Source: Euprymna scolopes
Taxonomy: Eukaryota > Mollusca > Cephalopoda > Sepiida > Sepiolidae
Reading direction: 5' to 3'
Assembly: GCA_024364805.1 (NCBI GenBank)
Contig: CM044517.1
Span: forward strand, 37,491,032-37,531,364
DNA: 40,333 nucleotides
Below the pieces are notes generated by a model. That model searched no databases. It saw nothing but the letters and a program-made list of their open reading frames with translations, and had not been told where the DNA came from. Below are positions 1 to 11,137 of the stretch, piece after piece (position 1 is the stretch's first letter; every line of letters starts with the position of its first letter). A program made the translations under genes and the position numbers.

Positions 1-546
1 TACATATATATACATATATACATATATATACATATATGTAAGCATATATAAATATATATACATATATGTATACATATACATATGTATATATAATTATATA
101 TACATATATGTTTACATATACATACATATATGTATACATATACATATATATACATGCATATGTATACATGTATGTATATATATGCATATATATACATATA
201 TGTATACATATACATATATACATATATATACATGCATATATATACATGTATGTATATGCAATTATATACGTATATGTATACATATACATATATATACATG
301 CATATATATACATGTATGTATGTATATGCATATATGTACATATATGTTTACATATACATACATATACATATATATACACATATACATATATACACATATA
401 CATATATACATATATATACACATGCATATATACACATATATTTACACATATATACATATACACATATATATACATATATATATATACATATTTATACATA
501 CATACACACATTCACTTATATATATTTATATATATATATATATTTA
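1..546. repeat. TATACA/CATA-type microsatellite
   Basis: The stretch is almost wholly alternating purine-pyrimidine sequence built from TATA, TACA and TGTA words, with imperfect higher-order blocks near 225-330 that repeat a TATACATGCATATATATACATG-like pattern. It begins at the window edge, so its full length is unknown. Long Tyr/Ile/His/Thr frames across it are translation of the repeat, not genes. Confidence 0.95.
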
Positions 547-779
547 AAACAATAGGGCATATGTATCAAAGTATGTATATTTTCTCTAATTTTAGTTCAT
601 GTGGAGTATTTCAAATAAATTTTAGTGTCGTAACATAAGGCTTACACTCCTACTTAAAAATCAGATATTTTAGATTTGTGTTTATGATTCATAATCATTA
701 GACAATTATTAATTAAGATTCCTTGAATTCTTATTTCTTATGAATGTTGTGGGGATTTACTCATTCACTTGTAATGGAC
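547..779. other. AT-rich unassigned sequence
   Basis: Between the microsatellite and the first LTR-like end I see no coding frame, repeat or RNA feature that I can name. Confidence 0.5.
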
Positions 780-789
780 TCTTATAAAA

Positions 790-935
790 ATCCCGAAACT
801 AATACTCTCGCTAGGAATGTTAGCGACCCAACACAATGCCGACAGCCGTTTCTTTGTATTCATTTTCTTGTTCAATATATTTTTTTCTACCTAAACCCGT
901 TTCCCAAGTTTTTCCTTATGATCTCTTCGTAAGGC
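790..935 (+). repeat. 5' LTR-like end of gypsy fossil
   Basis: Its sequence from about 826 to 925 aligns by eye with 3950-4040: both run from an AATGC(C/T)GA-like start through TTTGTATTCATTTTCTTG to a pyrimidine-rich segment. This pairing of ends around pol-like sequence is the main reason to call it an LTR. No clear primer-binding site was recognised after it. Confidence 0.5.
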
Positions 936-1700
936 CACGACAACTTTCGGGAAGGTATTCGAACTAATAATGGGATATTCAAAGACCCACTTCAACAATC
1001 TCGAATTGTCAACGAAGTATTCAAACGAGCAAGATATTGTTCCAAAAGCACTAATAACGAATCATCCGTAGAATCGGACGACTAAACGTTTTACAAACGG
1101 AACTTTACAATATTCTGAAGGATCGTTTTTCTGAAAAGAAGATGATAATATTGTTATAAATGAAAAATCTGCGTGTGGATTTGTTTTGTTGAGCTAAAAA
1201 GTTACTTCTCAGTTTTCGTTTTTCTTCATTTGTGTTTCTCTCGAAGAGAAAATTAACTGTTGTGACCAAAAAAAAAAAAAAAAGAACATGTCTTTTAACT
1301 TTTTTCTGCCACGGAAAAAAGGTAAACTTCAATTGAGAAATAAGAACAGTGATTCATTTTCTCTCGTTCATCCTCAAGATCTATATTGCGTTGATCGTTA
1401 AGAAAAAAAGGTTACGTGGAAAATAGTAACATATTATCAACTGTGAAAATACAATTGGAACAACAGAAATAAAAGAAATATTTCAAAAATTGCTACTGGA
1501 ATAATAAGAGAAAACAGGTTTATTACTACAAACTTTAACAAATAAATACTAAGCCATAGTAGTAACATAGCTTTCTCACAAAATGCAGTCTAGCACGGTA
1601 TCGATAATTTCGTTTACGCCCCAGACGAAGACAAAACTTTCGCTTCATATTTTATGGGGATCTGTATACTATTGATTGTGCAGTTAGACCGACTCTAAAA
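936..1700. other. Leader or unassigned part of gypsy fossil
   Basis: This interval between the 5' LTR-like end and the Gag-like region has no recognisable domain. It contains an A run near 1268-1282. Confidence 0.4.
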
Positions 1701-2313
1701 ATGGCCCATTTATTGCTTAAAAAAATGGGATCCACAGAACGCAACAAATTTGTGAATTGCATTTTACCGCGAAAAAGTTATATCTTAACTATTTCTGAAA
1801 CCGTAAAACTATTAACAGAACTGTTCAGTCCGAAAACATCATTATTTCAAAGCAGGTGGAAGTGCCTGAATTGTACCAAGAAATATGACGAGGACTATTT
1901 AACATTTACATCAATAGTCAACAAACAGTGCAACTATTTTAAAGGTCTGATATTTGTACGAGGATTGGTATCAGCAAAAGACTAAAATTCGGCGCAGAAT
2001 TTTCACTAAATTTGAAAATGAACCAAACCTGCCACTACAAAATTTGACAGAAGACTGCCAACGAGTGATTAGCGTTAGAAAAGATTTAAAATAAAACCTT
2101 GAACAAGTCGGCGTCGTGTACATAAGAAAGATACATAAGAGGTCAAACCCCTATTCTCCAGAGAAAATAAAAAGGAACCTTATTCCGCATCCCCTGCACA
2201 CAGAAAAGCAATTTACTGAAAATCAAAGTAAGTCACCACCAAGTCCATGTTACTGGTTCAAATCCTTGCATTTGAGTAAAGACTGCCCGCACTGCACAAA
2301 AACTTGTGTTTAA
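1701..2313 (+). pseudogene. Gag-like remnant of gypsy fossil
   Basis: The 3' part (about 2240-2310) reads as a zinc-knuckle-like cluster of Cys and His ending in DCPHC, the form seen in K02A2.6-like Ty3/gypsy Gag proteins. The upstream part (1701-1985) is compatible with Gag, but I cannot prove it. It lies before the protease- and RT-like segments, the normal order. It is a fossil, not a host gene. Confidence 0.5.
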
Positions 2314-2459
2314 TAACGAGACTTGTAATAGAATTGGACATAAAAGCTCTTGTAGAGGAAAGAATAAAGTTAGCAGTCGGATACAATACACTAGAACAAA
2401 CGAAAAAGACGATAAAATATACGTAAATATGTGCTGATGAAAATATTAAATAAAAATGT

Positions 2460-3760
2460 AAAGCTTCCGTTGGATACGAGATCAGACGTAATCATTAATT
2501 TGCATACACGGAAAAGATTAAATAAACCTACAATGTTACAGTTTTGCAAAACAGTCAGTACCGCAACTTGTTTGAAGAAATTATAGGTAAATTAATCACT
2601 AATGTTACGACAACAGATTAAAAGTCTTCGTGCTAAAAAATCCAATAAATCTTTTGGGGATAGATTGGATGCAACAATTCAATTTGTGGGATTTGCCTAT
2701 AAATACTTTTTGTTACAAAGAGGAAACTTTAAAGACAGATAAGAACAATCTCAAGTCAGAATTAAAAGAATGTTTCCCTGAAGTTTTCTGAGCCGGTCTG
2801 GGAAAATGCCCCAAAATATTTGACAGATTCGAGCTCAAAGATAATACGCAGCCAGTATTCAAGAATATAGAGAAACGTACCGTTCGTCTCGTTGGAAAAA
2901 ATTAGGGAGGAGCTTGAAAGACTTGTAAAAATCGGCATCCTATCGAAAGTCGAATTCAGTCTATGTCAAAAAAGTAAAAAGAAATCTGCGTTTCTGCCGA
3001 ATTCTACGTTGGTTTTAACTCAATACTAAAAGACTGCCATTACCCACTTCCTAGCACTGAAGAAGCTTTCACTAACAAAAACGGACCCAGAAAAGGCCAC
3101 AGCTATAGAAGATATGCTAGCTACCAAAAATATTATAGAATTACAAAATATGTTGGGGTTAGCAAACTATTACCAGACGTTAATTCTCAATATGCACGAA
3201 TCCCGGACCCCACTGAACGAGCTACTAAAAAAGGACAAAGTGTAGAAGTGGACACCTGAATGCAAGGCGGCATTCGATAAAATAAAAATAAACTCTGACA
3301 TCAAACCTATTCCTCATTCACTATAACCCAAAACTAGATATAATAGTTGATAGCAATGCGAGCTCATATGGAATAGGGGCCTGTAGCTTACATAAAATAC
3401 AGGACGAAAGTAAAAAAAACTATTGCACACTCATCAAGATCTTTGTTCCCAGCAGAAAAGCACTATTCACAACCCGAGAAAGAAGCTCTTGCTATTATTT
3501 TTGCAAAGTTCCTCTGACATTCACACGGATGTTTTTTTTATTCTACAGACCGAGCATAAATCTCTATTAACCATGTGTGGGTCGAAAAAAGGTCAACCTG
3601 TCTATCCAGCGAATAAACTGCTGAGGTGGGTAACTATTCTGCTGAATCACAATATCAAGTTCGAGTACCTCTCTTCCAAAGCAAACCGGACATGCAGACA
3701 GACTCTTAAGGTTGATTCCAAGACAGAGTGGAGCTATTGAGGATTTAGGATTTAGTCATT
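2460..3760 (+). pseudogene. Pol remnant (protease, RT, RNase H)
   Basis: Short stretches are recognisable as gypsy Pol: a protease active-site-like LDTRSD, an IDWMQQFNLWDLP-type segment that normally links protease to RT, an RT-end stretch with LQNMLGLANYY, and then WTPECKAAFDKIK, typical of the RT to RNase H junction. The region near 3560-3680 fits the later RNase H part. The family uses these enzymes to copy its RNA into DNA; this copy is a decayed fossil. The RT core appears shorter than the family norm. Confidence 0.7.
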
Positions 3761-3929
3761 GCTTTCTTACGTACCAACAGTGAAATTAAAACTATGATGT
3801 GCAATACTATCAGAAACTATCCTTTCACACTGGATGAAATTAAATGCGATACACAAAAAGACGAATATATTAGTGCTACAAAACAAAAAATAACAAATAA
3901 AGACTAACAGCCAAGTGCGAGGCTACTGA

Positions 3930-4055
3930 CTGTAGAATTTACAGTCGGGAAATGCTGAGAACCTTTTATTTTGTATTCATTTTCTTGTACAATTTATTCT
4001 TTTCTATCTGAACTCGAGTTTTTCTTTATGACCCTTTCCTTTCCTTTCAGAACCT
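3930..4055 (+). repeat. 3' LTR-like end of gypsy fossil
   Basis: This is the counterpart of 790-935; the shared core is TTTGTATTCATTTTCTTG followed by TTTTTCTTTATGA. The two copies are strongly diverged, which suggests an old insertion. Confidence 0.5.
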
Positions 4056-4232
4056 TAAATTTTAGACATTAATCAGAATCAAAATCATGTAATGGATTTA
4101 ATCGGAATTTAAATAAGGATTCTAGACGTAAGTTTTAGTGTCATTATATCTTTATTTTAATCTTTATAATATGACATAGAATAATGTTTTTTGTTTGAGA
4201 AATTAATTTCCTAATCCTGGGGCAAGTATTCT

Positions 4233-4785
<553 letters not shown>

Positions 4786-4830
4786 ATATACATTTATTTT
4801 ATTAATATATTTTAAATATCTATATATATT

Positions 4831-4861
<31 letters not shown>

Positions 4862-5039
4862 TTTTAAATATATATATATATATTGTTAAATATATATATA
4901 TTTTTTTTAAATATATGTATATTTTTAAATATATATATATATTTTTTTAAATATATATATATATTTTTTTAAATATATATATATATTTTTTTAAATATAT
5001 ATATATTTTTTTTTAAATATATATATATATATATTTTTT

Positions 5040-5084
<45 letters not shown>
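4786..5084. repeat. (TA)n/T-run minisatellite array
   Basis: Blocks of (TA)n alternate with T runs of about 6-8 bases and AAATATAT, giving a regular period of roughly 25-30 bp from about 4860 to 5060 before ending in pure (TA)n. Confidence 0.9.
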
Positions 5085-5086
<2 letters not shown>

Positions 5087-5410
5087 ATATGAAACAAACA
5101 AAAATAGTGTTGAAATATTTTGTCCAGCTTCCTTATATTTGGAAATTTCTGAATAATAATTTTATTCTTGATCGGGGAGAAATGAAAAAAAATTTTTTTA
5201 ATTTATAAAAAGTCTGTGGTTAATTTACTAAAACAACTTTCAATTATTAAAAAATTACATGCGCATATATGAATTACATTGTTACAAAATTATATATATA
5301 TATAACTACTTCATTTACTCACATAAAATTAATATACGAAAGTATAGATTTATGCGTAAACTTTAAGTATTTACTTTAAAAGTGCTCAATACGTAAGTAG
5401 AGCTAGTTAG
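5085..5410. other. AT-rich unassigned sequence
   Basis: There are no gene or element features beyond a short (TA) tract at about 5290-5304. Confidence 0.5.
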
Positions 5411-5458
5411 TAATTTATAAAATATATATGGCGATTAAGCTAAACTGAATATTCGGCG

Positions 5459-5489
5459 TTTCATCCACTGTAGGATTCATCAGGCTTAT
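5459..5489 (-). ncRNA. Hammerhead ribozyme-like core, left arm
   Basis: On the minus strand the order is CTGATGA (5483-5477), a 4-bp stem II ATCC/GGAT with a 6-base loop, then GAAA (5462-5459). These are the conserved residues of the hammerhead catalytic core in the right order. The bases just before the core (TAAGC) can pair with a GCTTA downstream, as stem I would. Stem III is not convincing and the cleavage site is uncertain. Hammerheads cut their own RNA; activity here is unproven. Confidence 0.55.
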
Positions 5490-5493
5490 GCGC

Positions 5494-5524
5494 ATAAGCC
5501 TGAGGAATCCTAGAGTGGATGAAA
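5494..5524 (+). ncRNA. Hammerhead ribozyme-like core, right arm
   Basis: This is the mirror copy on the plus strand: CTGAGGA (5500-5506, still fitting CUGANGA), stem II ATCC/GGAT (5507-5510/5517-5520) and GAAA (5521-5524). The upstream TAAGC again matches a downstream GCTTA at about 5543-5547. Stem III is weak, as in the left arm. Confidence 0.5.
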
Positions 5525-5572
5525 CGCCGAATATTCAGTGACGCTTAATCGCCATATATATTTTATAAATTA

Positions 5573-5605
5573 CTATATCTATATATATATAGAGAGAGAG
5601 AGAGC
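5573..5605. repeat. (TA)n-(GA)n microsatellite
   Basis: Short TATATCTATATATATATA followed directly by GAGAGAGAGAGAG, next to the palindrome. Confidence 0.9.
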
Positions 5606-5741
5606 ACTTTCGTTAAATTATATCACCTGTTACTTGGAAGCAATGCAAAACTCTTTGTTTTTAAATAAACAAATAGAGCACTTTAACAGTTTTGGTCAAT
5701 GTTTATATGAAGATGTTGGAGATATGATTTACGAGCACTGA

Positions 5742-5835
5742 TCCCATGGTTTAAGTAGAACTGCAGTCTATCAACTCGATGTTTTGGTTGTAGGCTCGAT
5801 TCCTGGGTTGGAATAGGTGCTAGTCTAGCCGTAAC
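5742..5835 (+). repeat. Possible tRNA-like SINE fragment
   Basis: A B-box-like GGCTCGATTCC lies near 5792-5802, with a weak A-box-like TGGTTTAAGTAG about 45-50 bases upstream. This spacing suits a tRNA-derived Pol III promoter, but the A box is poor and no tail is clear. It could be chance. Confidence 0.25.
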
Positions 5836-5867
5836 TTAACAGCGATATAGACTTAACAGTCAAATTG

Positions 5868-6470
5868 TCTTTTCAGTGTGCAGTAATCATTTCCCAGTAT
5901 GTGGTTGGTTACATGTCGCCACGGCATTTGTGAAACGAAGGGTAAACACAATAGCTACTGGATGGGATGAGGATTGCAGACGTTTGTACGAGAATAACCA
6001 AGGACGATCTAATGAAAGACGTTTGGTATATCAGTGGACAAAATATAACTGTATGGGTAGATACAAGTTACTCAGCCACTGGTATGATTGTGGAAAGCAA
6101 TGACTTCATAGCAAAAGATACAAGCTGGCTTTAATCAGTACACAAAGAAAACCGCATCAAAAAAACTATTCAATTACGGACTGGCTCTGTATGTGTACAT
6201 CGTTGGGTAGTTGATACTTTGTCCGGACAGACAAGAATGCACACCAAAGCAACATCCGAAATATTGACCAGAAAGTAGCTTGCAACACTCTAAAAGTTGG
6301 TCTCTGAATATAAGCTGCAGATTGATGTGAAGCTTGTCAAATCTCACGATAACCAAACTGATCAGTTTATAAGTACCACAGTGATGGCTGCATGAAATCT
6401 ATAGAGAACCTGTTTGCACTGTGATATTATAATAGTGGATGGCCAGTGGTTGAGGAGCATTCCGTTCATC
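5868..6470 (+). pseudogene. LTR-retroelement Pol fossil (RNase H region)
   Basis: An opening stretch with FPVCGWLHVA and a later stretch resembling RNase H text (about 6050-6360) match a class of gypsy-like Pol proteins found in mollusc and arthropod genomes. It has several breaks and no visible LTRs, so it is a partial, old copy. It is a separate insertion from the 780-4055 element, which has its own RNase H text. Confidence 0.55.
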
Positions 6471-7860
6471 AGTCACAGGCCATTCACTACTTTAATACTG
6501 ACTTTTCATGTGTATGTTTAGAAAGAAATGTATTTTCCCTTACAAATAGTAATTAAAACAAGACGATTGCTTAATGTGTAGCAACTGTATAACAAAGCCT
6601 AGTGTTCATGTCTTACAGAAAATGAAAAACAATCTTATAGATCCCATATAAGTAGAGATGATTAGGTTTTTTATCATTTCAGTCATCGATGTTTTTTTTG
6701 TTTTTTTTTTTAGGAAATTCAGATATTAATGAAGAAAAAGAAAAAAAATCACCAAAAATCGAATGTGTTGTCAGACTTCATTAACGAGATGTTTCCCCTC
6801 CGAGGAATTCACAGTAAAAAAAAAAAAAATAAATAGAATTGATAACTTAATTAATCAGACATCCTCCATAAAATAAAACACTTGATTAAAATAAGATTTT
6901 CTTTCTGTTTAAATTAAAAGCAAAACAACAGAAAATGAATTGTTTTGGTTTCTTTGTAATCAACAATTCATTTCAAATGTCATAAAATAAGTTGCTTCTT
7001 GGATTTGGTATTTTGGTAATATTCCGCGAAGAAATTCTTTATCATGGTTTCTTGTTTTAAAACAGAAATTATAAATTGTATTAAACTACCGATTATAATT
7101 TGATTTTATTTTCCATATGACTGTAGGGAATCTATAAGCACATATTTGAATCTATATAAAGTTAGGTACGTGTATATCTTAATCGACATCAATCCAGCGG
7201 CATTTATCCTAGGCAGGTTGAACTGTCGTCCTCCAAAAGAGGAAGTGTTTAAGGAATATCAAATTCATAAGCTGTCTCCACTTGCAATTATATCCCGGTT
7301 AGTGAAGATGACGACTTTATGTTTTTGCACTTCTTTCAGAGAGGTGTCAACGTCTTCCTACATACAGCACCTGGTATACCCAAAGAGTCACCTATCTAGT
7401 ACTGATCAGGCTCAACGTTGCTGAGCTTCAGTGATCTAACAAGAACCGATGTGTCAACGTGATTATCCTGTATGCATATATCTCTATATATTTATATTCA
7501 TATGATTCTCTTCTATATAAATGAACCATCAAAATGATGAATTTTGGAACACAGTTTCTAGGCATATAGGACAGTAATGTGTGCTACATATCTAGTTTGA
7601 TTTAGAAAAGAGGTTCTAAAAACCTTTCATAAAAATTCAAATACTTTTGATTTGTTTTGTGAAATATTAACAATAGGTATCACATATAATAAACATTCCT
7701 TAAATTTGACTTTCTTGAAGTATTTTAACATTGGGCAGGTATAATATGAGCATAATCTCCAAGTTGAAATTTCGAATATTTCAGAATTGCATGCAATTTA
7801 ATCCATAGTAATATATTAATTTATAGATATATTCACTAATAGATGTAAAATAGTTCAAAA
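6471..7860. other. AT-rich unassigned sequence
   Basis: No domain, repeat or RNA gene is recognisable. The region has T and A runs (about 6690-6710, 6815-6830). A 92-residue plus frame (7146-7424) resembles nothing I know, though part of 7200-7430 is less AT-rich than its surroundings. Confidence 0.4.
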
Positions 7861-8125
7861 ACGAGTTTCTAACCTAATACCATATTGTCTACCAAGCTCC
7901 AGCCTCTGTCCCATAACTGCAATGTTGCATCCCTGTGATTGTTTTACAATTACTTTAATGAAAAGACCATAACAAACTTACTGCACTTGTGTTACTTCAA
8001 CATAAAGACCCCTGAAAAATCCGATAATCAGCTAAATTGCACCCCTTCACAGTACAGGTCCCCAGATGTTTTTCACTCTAATAACTTTTTTCCTCGAGTT
8101 CTTTTTCATATGAAATTATTTTAAT
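7861..8125 (+). mobile_element. LINE 3' end fragment (FFPR family)
   Basis: This is the C-terminal part of a non-LTR reverse-transcriptase ORF. It is clearly homologous to 34975-35235: both share CTACCAAGCTCCAGCC, GATTGTTTTACAA and a segment coding FHSN(N/S)FFPR. Intact relatives normally continue as xxLWNSLP. It is frameshifted and truncated at the 5' end, a typical dead LINE copy. The clade is uncertain (CR1/jockey-like). Confidence 0.65.
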
Positions 8126-8145
8126 AAATTACTGTCAATATAAAC

Positions 8146-8148
<3 letters not shown>

Positions 8149-8187
<39 letters not shown>
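8149..8187. repeat. (TA)n microsatellite
   Basis: About 39 bases of uninterrupted AT dinucleotide. Confidence 0.95.
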
Positions 8188-8193
<6 letters not shown>

Positions 8194-8272
8194 TTTTGTA
8201 TTCCTGCACGTCACCAATTAAAAACGAATAAAGAAAAGTTATAAGCTTTTATACTTTTCGTATTCTTTTTTA

Positions 8273-8274
<2 letters not shown>

Positions 8275-8342
<68 letters not shown>
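8275..8342. repeat. (TA)n microsatellite
   Basis: About 66 bases of TA dinucleotides ending exactly at the start of the Helentron-like element, suggesting that the element inserted into the TA tract or seeded it. Confidence 0.95.
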
Positions 8343-8345
<3 letters not shown>

Positions 8346-9030
8346 TAGCAAAAAGACCCATCGTTGACTGGGTTCAAAAACAATCTACAGAAAATAGACT
8401 GATTTATGAAAGTATGATTTGGGGGTATCAAAACCAAAGCAAAATATGGTGAAAGTAAAAATAAAATAGATAAACCCCAAAATTTATTATACCATACCTG
8501 TTCACACTGAAACACCTGTCACAATATTCTGTGGATCTATATTAAAAAAACCTTGTTAAACTTTGTGACATATTTCCATTCTATGGAAGTCAGGCGCGAA
8601 CGAACATCCAATAATTTTATTATACCATATTTCTTCAAATTGAAACATAATTATCAAAGTATACTTACGCAGATAAATATTAAAAGTCTTTATTAAAGTT
8701 TATGCCTATTTCTATTCTATGGAGGCCAGGCGCGAACGCAGACCCCACAATTTTATTATACCATCCCTATTTAAGTTAAAACATACTTTGATAAGTATAC
8801 GCTTTTTTTTAATTTTTAAATTTTTTATTTCCATACTTTGTGGACCAGACGCGAATGAAGACCCCACAATTTTAATGAAACACCGTTCTGCCAGAACAAA
8901 CATTCCTATTCCTGTGTCTCGATACATCTTCTATCATTATATGTAATCAGTTTTTTTTAAATAATCAACCATATAGGAGCCTATTCGTGACCAGACACAC
9001 ACAGAGACATTCAGCTTTATATTATAGAAG

Positions 9031-9032
<2 letters not shown>
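8342..9032 (+). mobile_element. Helentron/HINE-like non-autonomous element 1
   Basis: It begins ACACTAGCAAAAAGACCC and ends after an ACACACACAGAGACA run with TTTATATTATAGAAGAT. The same style of ends occurs at 14251-15058 and 18094-18957. Between them is a tandem array (8484-8890). Known mollusc pearl and HINE elements, non-autonomous Helitron relatives, share this plan: unique left end, about 130-160 bp tandem core, microsatellite-like stretch, short right end. No transposase or Rep/helicase is encoded. The class assignment is inference. Confidence 0.5.
8484..8890. repeat. Tandem array, about 130-bp unit, 3-4 copies
   Basis: Each unit runs CAATTTTATTATACCAT... to TTCCATTCTATGGA(A/G)G(T/C)CAGGCGCGAACG...ACCCC. 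Unit starts lie near 8484, 8609, 8747 and 8866 (the last partial). Units are diverged but share the GACGCGAA/GGCGCGAACG block, which is notably GC-rich for this region. Confidence 0.8.

Positions 9033-9120
<88 letters not shown>
9031..9120. repeat. (TA)n microsatellite
   Basis: About 90 bases of TA dinucleotide directly after the element end. Confidence 0.95.
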
Positions 9121-9124
<4 letters not shown>

Positions 9125-9229
9125 AAAATTTCAAATGAATACCAACCAAAGAGTATTTTATTATGTACTGCTTAAAAAATAATTAAGCAAATTAGGCACG
9201 GAAAGAATTTTTTTAGTCTTCCATCTCAA

Positions 9230-9231
<2 letters not shown>

Positions 9232-9269
<38 letters not shown>
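9232..9269. repeat. (TA)n microsatellite
   Basis: About 38 bases of TA dinucleotide. Confidence 0.95.
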
Positions 9270-9271
<2 letters not shown>

Positions 9272-10130
9272 GAAAATACTATGTTGTATTATTGATTTAA
9301 ATAAGAGTAAATCGTTTTGATGGTAACATCATCATCATTTCCATACTATCATCAAAGTGGGTTACTGTTATTTGAATCAGTACTATAACACAATATTTTG
9401 AAATATTGAAAATACTGTGTAGATAGTACCGAAGAAAGAACCAGAGACAGTTATTTGGACGTATGATTTTTTAAATTTTCACATCTATTCATTTATACAC
9501 TAAATATGAATCGAAGATTTATATCATAAGCTCCATTCCCTGTACCCTACTCTACTTGAGTCCGAGTTTGATTTCCATTACTTCCAAATATCTTCAGAGA
9601 ATTAAATGTTAAAACCATTTTGTGTAACTGAAAAATAATTCTGTGTCCCATTTATACAATATTCTTTATGGGTCTCATGTCGAAACCAATCTTGTGCAAA
9701 TGAGAAAATTTATCAATAAACTTGAATGTAATGATCGATCTAGGTTATCGAATTTGTCAATCTATCATCTCCTATGTTGACCATTAATCATAAATGTTTT
9801 GGTAAAGAGGGTATCATTTCACTTTCGCCATAATTTCTGACTTCTGTCCACTCGGCTTTTGTGAACATGTCATTGCTACAAAAACACTTTGACCAGTATC
9901 CCCCCAGTATCGCCATAAGTATTGAATGAATGCATGAACTATTATTACTGAATTATCAGAGATGAACTTAGTTTAATATATTTGCTTTAATTGTTATGGA
10001 TAGACTCCCATTTACAGCTTTCTTGATAGAATGATCGATGTTGAGTAGGGACACTATCTCGGTTCAGTTAGATGCCATAACCTATATGACAAATTAGACT
10101 ATGTTAACTGTAAATCTTATAAAATAAAGG

Positions 10131-10240
10131 GCTGGATATGGTTTGCAGGCTCCCAGAAGCCTTAGTCAGCATGAAGACGACCAACCAGTTCAAAGCATTG
10201 TTAGATGCGTAATGGCGGTTAAACTTTAAATAATTATCCC
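10131..10240 (+). repeat. Dispersed repeat pair, copy 1
   Basis: It aligns by eye with 10561-10665: shared CCCAGAAGC/CTCAGAAGC, GTTAGATGCGTAATGGCGG/GTAGAATGCATCATAGCTG and CTTTAAATAATTATCCCTCA/CTTTGAATAAATACTCCTCA. This is a diverged family of unknown class. Confidence 0.4.
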
Positions 10241-10560
10241 TCATTCCAAAATGAAAAATGCAAATCTTTCATAAACAAAAGAGCTGAATATGGCTTATGT
10301 GATATGAGTTGTCTTCTGTTATTCTACTGTTTTCTAAACTATGTCTGAATTGTTAGTTTACTCTTTACATACCTCAAATCATAGACACATAACTATTTAT
10401 CAAACCCTCCATCTTTGTTTTTCCAGTTAATAACACACAAGGGAGATCACTCCATGAACTTAACACAAAGAAAAGAACTCTTTATTTCAGTTATAAAGAG
10501 AAACAACTTATCATGCATATGTTCAATTGTAGATTCTGATGTTATTGATTGAATTTTGAG

Positions 10561-10665
10561 TTAATGCACCATGGAACAAGCTCTCAGAAGCTGTGCTCTG
10601 CCTACAGATTTCCAAACACTTTAAAGAAGCGTAGAATGCATCATAGCTGTCGAACTTTGAATAAA
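10561..10665 (+). repeat. Dispersed repeat pair, copy 2
   Basis: Partner of 10131-10240, in the same orientation about 430 bp downstream; it could be a tandem duplication or two insertions. Confidence 0.4.
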
Positions 10666-11137
10666 TACTCCTCACTTGAGCAGCAGAAGATACGAGGGGA
10701 TTCGATTCTGAAATAAAACATCGTCAACCAGAAATAAAAAATACCTTTTCAGAAGTTTTTTTTATCTTGACATAAAGTCGTGGTCTCCATGGAACCCAGC
10801 AAAATATTAACCATCATTACTTTCATCTCATTAGAAGAAAGGCAACATTCTCTGTCAGTATTTTTGTTCTACCAGAGATAGCGTAATACCTATTATATAC
10901 AGTTTTAACATTATCAAGGAAAATATTTAGACTGCATATAAACATGCACATCTCCTGTCCTTTTACATAACTTGTTGCACTTTGCTATTTTGTGGCAATA
11001 AATTTGGAGTTGATTTAACTTTCGGTTAATACTCTAAACGTTGGAGCATTGAACTGGAATCAATCGATTATGATTAGAATCTACAAATAAAAATATTTTA
11101 CCATAGTTTGGAAAATCTTGCAATTAACATACGAGGC

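Larger units (their letters stand above)
780..4055 (+). mobile_element. Ty3/gypsy-like LTR retroelement fossil
   Basis: This is a decayed LTR retroelement on the plus strand. Two related ends bracket it: both contain a TTTGTATTCATTTTCTTG-type core followed by a TTTTTC(C/T)TTATGA segment (about 838-925 and 3965-4035). In between, in the order expected for Ty3/gypsy elements, are Gag-like sequence with a zinc-knuckle-like stretch (about 2240-2310), a protease-like LDTxSD site (about 2470-2500), reverse-transcriptase text (about 2640-3260) and RNase H-like text (about 3330-3760). No integrase was recognised, so the 3' part may be lost. It is broken in many places, probably well over ten, and the two ends differ strongly, so it is old. 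The exact ends are uncertain by tens of bases. Confidence 0.75.
5411..5572. repeat. Palindromic foldback with paired hammerhead-like cores
   Basis: The sequence is an inverted repeat centred at about 5491/5492, with arms of about 80 bp and no real spacer; the centre is GGCTTATGCGCATAAGCC. The arms differ at only about 5 positions, mostly near 5441-5443/5540-5542 and in one loop. Each arm, read outward from the centre, holds a hammerhead-type core. By resemblance to the 13.3-14.1 kb insertion this is probably a Penelope-derived or retrozyme-like foldback, but no coding sequence is present to prove it. Confidence 0.85.
9270..11137. other. Unassigned AT-rich sequence
   Basis: There is no open frame of note and no recognisable element, apart from one diverged internal duplication listed separately (10131-10240 and 10561-10665). 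Confidence 0.4.

Noticed and set aside
66-638. 190-codon open frame of Tyr/Ile/Thr/His
   Set aside because: Translation of the TATACA microsatellite; no start context, no domain, and equally long frames in the other phases.
5290-5304. Short (TA)n as a TA-target insertion site
   Set aside because: No element boundary on either side.
6174-6356. 60-codon minus frame
   Set aside because: Shadow of the plus-strand RNase H-like fossil.
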